Source: Vibrio sp. FE10
Lineage (GTDB): Bacteria; Pseudomonadota; Gammaproteobacteria; Enterobacterales; Vibrionaceae
NCBI RefSeq assembly: GCF_030297155.1
Contig: NZ_AP028067.1
Span: forward strand, 1,612,001-1,676,000
Length of the DNA stretch: 64,000 bases
Direction of reading: 5' to 3'
In this document: positions 61,735 through 64,000 of the stretch, one piece after another
Position numbering within the stretch: position 1 is the first letter of the stretch
Layout of the letters: the number at the start of each line of letters is the position of its first letter
Notes under the pieces: generated by a model
The model's input: the letters and a program-made list of their open reading frames with translations, nothing else
What the model was told of the DNA's origin: nothing
Database searches by the model: none
Position numbers and translations under genes: made by a program

Positions 61735-63165
61735 ATGAAAAAATCTCAGATACTCGCCAATACAATCAAGAATCAGATAGAACAAAACATTTGGCTGAGT
61801 GGTGAGAAAATCCCATCAATTAGAGACGCATGTAAGCGCTATAAACTCAGTATCGAGACGGTGCTGCAGGCGTATCAACAGCTTGAAGACCAAGGCTATG
61901 TGCGCTCAAAACCTAAGTCCGGCTATTTCGTGTTACCGCGTAGAAATGTATTCACCTCAGAACACGCGCAACAAAAAGTTATCAAACCGTATCCCGTTAA
62001 AATCAGCGACCTGCTTTACGATGTACTTCAACGAGCAAAAGACCCTAGCATTATTCCACTTAGCTCGGCATTTCCAGACCCTGCTTTGTTTCCGCATCAA
62101 GCATTGTCGCGCAGTTTAGCCAATGCCAGCCGCCAAATGCCGGATAACAGCATGCTCACCAATTTACCTCCGGGCAGTGAAATACTCCGTAGGCAAATTG
62201 CCCAACGTTACCAAATGCACGGTTTAAATGTAGTGCCAGATGACATCGTGATTACCTCTGGTGCGATGGAAGCGCTCAATCTGTGCCTACAATCTTGCAC
62301 AGAGCCGGGTGACTTGGTCGCTATCGAGTATCCTGCGTTCTATGGCGTGTTGCAGACCATTGAGAGGTTAAACCTGACGGCAGTTGAGATACCAACAGAC
62401 CCTGAAACCGGAATCGATCTTGATGTGTTGGAGTCGGTGTTCGCGTCGATGGACATCAAAGCGTGTTGGTTCATGACGGAATCACAAAACCCAGTTGGTT
62501 ATTCTATGAGTGACAGCAACAAGCAACGACTGGCCGAATTGGTGAACCAACACAAGATCCCTATGATCGAAGACGATGTATACCGAGAGCTTCACTTCGG
62601 GAATCAAACATCATTGCCCGCCAAAGCCTATGACTCTGATGAACAAATCATGCTTTGTGGTTCGTTTTCTAAATCACTATCGCCGGGCTTTCGAATTGGT
62701 TGGGTAGTGGCTGGAAAACAAGCGCTAAAGATTCAACGATTACAGCACCTATCGACACTTTCCAGCAGTATTCCTATCCAACTTGGCTTGTCTCACTACC
62801 TGACGTTTTATAGCTATGACAATCATCTTAAAAAGCTTCGTAAATTGCTGAATGAAAGGAAGAAGGCGCATATAGCACTTCTAGAATCCAGTTTGCCTAA
62901 GAGTGCTCTGATTCATAAAAGCCAAGGCGGTTACTTCCTTTGGATAGAATTGCCTCACTCTGTTTGTGTTGAGAAGCTTTATGAGCAAGCACTTGAACAC
63001 AACATCTCTGTCGCGCCAGGGATCATATTCAGTAGTGACAAGAAGTTCTCCCATCACATTCGACTTAATTGCTCGTATGCGTGCGACGACAAAATCGCAC
63101 AGGCCATTCAAACGCTCGGCCACCTAATCAGAACCATGGAATCGCAAGGTTCTGCCGTTAGCTGA
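61735..63165 (+). CDS. MocR-type transcription factor
   Basis: 476 aa. GntR winged helix (SGEKIPSIRDACKRYKLSIETVLQAYQQLE) joined by a linker to an aminotransferase-like domain with PLP lysine in CGSFSKSLSPGFRIGW and cofactor loop IEDDVYRELHFG. Unlike most MocR genes it has no divergent neighbour; the next gene on the same strand is cydA, and MocR-like repeats lie in that gap. Only about 30% of residues appear shared with the MocR at 6340 (estimate by eye). Confidence 0.9.
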   Translation: MKKSQILANTIKNQIEQNIWLSGEKIPSIRDACKRYKLSIETVLQAYQQLEDQGYVRSKPKSGYFVLPRRNVFTSEHAQQKVIKPYPVKISDLLYDVLQRAKDPSIIPLSSAFPDPALFPHQALSRSLANASRQMPDNSMLTNLPPGSEILRRQIAQRYQMHGLNVVPDDIVITSGAMEALNLCLQSCTEPGDLVAIEYPAFYGVLQTIERLNLTAVEIPTDPETGIDLDVLESVFASMDIKACWFMTESQNPVGYSMSDSNKQRLAELVNQHKIPMIEDDVYRELHFGNQTSLPAKAYDSDEQIMLCGSFSKSLSPGFRIGWVVAGKQALKIQRLQHLSTLSSSIPIQLGLSHYLTFYSYDNHLKKLRKLLNERKKAHIALLESSLPKSALIHKSQGGYFLWIELPHSVCVEKLYEQALEHNISVAPGIIFSSDKKFSHHIRLNCSYACDDKIAQAIQTLGHLIRTMESQGSAVS

Positions 63166-63218
63166 GTTACCGGCTGCTTCATACTTCAACGCTAGTCTCT
63201 ACTGACTGGATAAACAAT

Positions 63219-63278
63219 CTGTTCTGTTTTTTAACAATCAATCTGTTCTAGTTTGGTTTGTTCGAACTGTGCTGAAAT
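63219..63278. promoter_or_regulatory. Three MocR-like direct repeats upstream of cydA
   Basis: CTGTTCTGTTTT (63219), CTGTTCTAGTTT (63243) and CTGTGCTGAAAT (63267) recur with an exact 24-bp period and resemble the CTGTACTGGTTTT repeats of the other MocR gene. They lie 50-110 bp before the cydA start. Binding by the adjacent MocR protein is inferred. Confidence 0.55.
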
Positions 63279-63328
63279 ACGATCCAATTCTTAATATGAA
63301 AGCCATCATTATGATGTTTGGAGCTTAA

Positions 63329-64000
63329 ATGTTTGATGTAGTTGAATTGTCGCGTTTACAGTTTGCGCTAACCGCTATGTTCCACTTTCTCTTCGTCCCG
63401 TTAACTATCGGTATGTCTTGCTTACTGGCGATCATGGAGTCGATCTATGTGCTCACTGGTAAGCAAATCTATCAAGATATGACTCGCTTTTGGGGCAAAC
63501 TGTTTGGTATTAACTTCGCCTTGGGTGTCACGACTGGCTTAACCATGGAGTTCCAGTTCGGCACCAACTGGGCTTATTATTCTCACTATGTCGGCGACAT
63601 TTTTGGTGCTCCTCTTGCAATTGAAGCCCTTGTCGCATTCTTCCTCGAATCCACCTTTGTTGGCCTCTTCTTCTTCGGCTGGGAAAGGCTTTCCAAACGC
63701 CAACACCTCGTCGTGACTTGGTTGGTGGCGTTGGGCTCTAGCTTCTCTGCATTATGGATTCTGGTTGCTAACGGTTGGATGCAAAACCCGATCGGATCGG
63801 AGTTCAATTATCAAACCATGCGTATGGAAATGACCAGCTTCGCCGAAGTGGTGCTCAACCCTGTTGCTCAGGTTAAGTTCTTGCACACAGTCGCTTCGGC
63901 TTATACCTGCGGTGCGATGTTTATCCTTGGCGTGAGTTCATATTACTTGTTGAAAGGCCGAGATATTGCCTTTGCCAAGCGCTCTTTCGCCGTGGCGGCA
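63329..64000 (+). CDS. cydA: CydA, cytochrome bd ubiquinol oxidase subunit I (partial)
   Basis: The first 224 codons are in the window and the gene runs off the right edge. [20 protein letters not shown] carries His19 (haem b595/d ligand), His186 lies in VKFLHTVAS, and Glu99 and Glu107 ([10 protein letters not shown]) line the proton path, all as in E. coli CydA. CydA and CydB form a high-affinity quinol oxidase used at low oxygen. SD GGAG precedes the ATG. MocR-like repeats upstream suggest unusual control. Confidence 0.96.
   Translation, partial: MFDVVELSRLQFALTAMFHFLFVPLTIGMSCLLAIMESIYVLTGKQIYQDMTRFWGKLFGINFALGVTTGLTMEFQFGTNWAYYSHYVGDIFGAPLAIEALVAFFLESTFVGLFFFGWERLSKRQHLVVTWLVALGSSFSALWILVANGWMQNPIGSEFNYQTMRMEMTSFAEVVLNPVAQVKFLHTVASAYTCGAMFILGVSSYYLLKGRDIAFAKRSFAVAA

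Overview
The window reads as chromosomal DNA of a marine Vibrio, most likely of the Splendidus clade. The evidence is a CqsA/CqsS quorum-sensing pair, the Vibrio small alarmone synthetase RelV, GbpA and a second chitin-active LPMO, and an aerolysin-type toxin close to one I recall from V. splendidus. The run ihfA, relV, tpm, purT, cdd, lrgA/lrgB, sbcB, cobTSU, btuCD also recalls the V. cholerae chromosome I order (from memory). There are no rRNA or tRNA genes, IS elements, integrases or CRISPR arrays. It is core genome with small accessory blocks.

Left part (1-14.2 kb). After the tail of a TauD-like dioxygenase comes an ABC-F ATPase behind a hairpin-rich leader with its own 26-codon ORF. Then come convergent cqsS and cqsA, a MocR regulator divergent from an EamA exporter with a clear direct-repeat operator between them, an aspartoacylase, an eroded EamA fragment and a DUF1090 gene. 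A four-gene minus-strand operon follows (zur, dihydroorotase-like, gamma-carbonic-anhydrase-like, His-rich COG0523 GTPase), which looks like a zinc-starvation regulon. An almost identical Zur-type box lies before zur and before the aspartoacylase.

Middle (14.7-31 kb). ihfA is followed by a sulfite-dehydrogenase-like operon (molybdopterin subunit plus three c-type cytochromes), relV, tpm, purT with a PurR box, cdd, and sbcB-lrgA-lrgB. A long AT-rich gap then leads to a compact chaperone-usher pilus locus (DUF4402 pilin, small basic secreted protein, chaperone, divergent usher).

Right-middle (30-45.4 kb). This part holds a sterol-desaturase-family hydroxylase, a DUF2804 protein and an AraC regulator. 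A secreted sphingomyelinase with a foldase-like partner and an aerolysin form a membrane-damage block, with YaiL and a zinc-ribbon protein between them. Further on are a YdcF protein, a LysR/aldo-keto reductase/GlcG unit, the cystine symporter TcyP, an NAD(P)-binding protein and an unnamed 29-residue basic protein with its own SD and terminator.

Right end (45.8-64 kb). A flavin reductase-like gene precedes cobTSUC, oligoendopeptidase F, astE, btuCD, a RidA/quinone-reductase pair with a divergent LysR, and a small unknown gene. Two AA10 LPMOs (gbpA and a CBM5/12-tailed one) come next. The window closes with a second MocR regulator and the start of cydA, preceded by three MocR-like repeats spaced exactly 24 bp apart.
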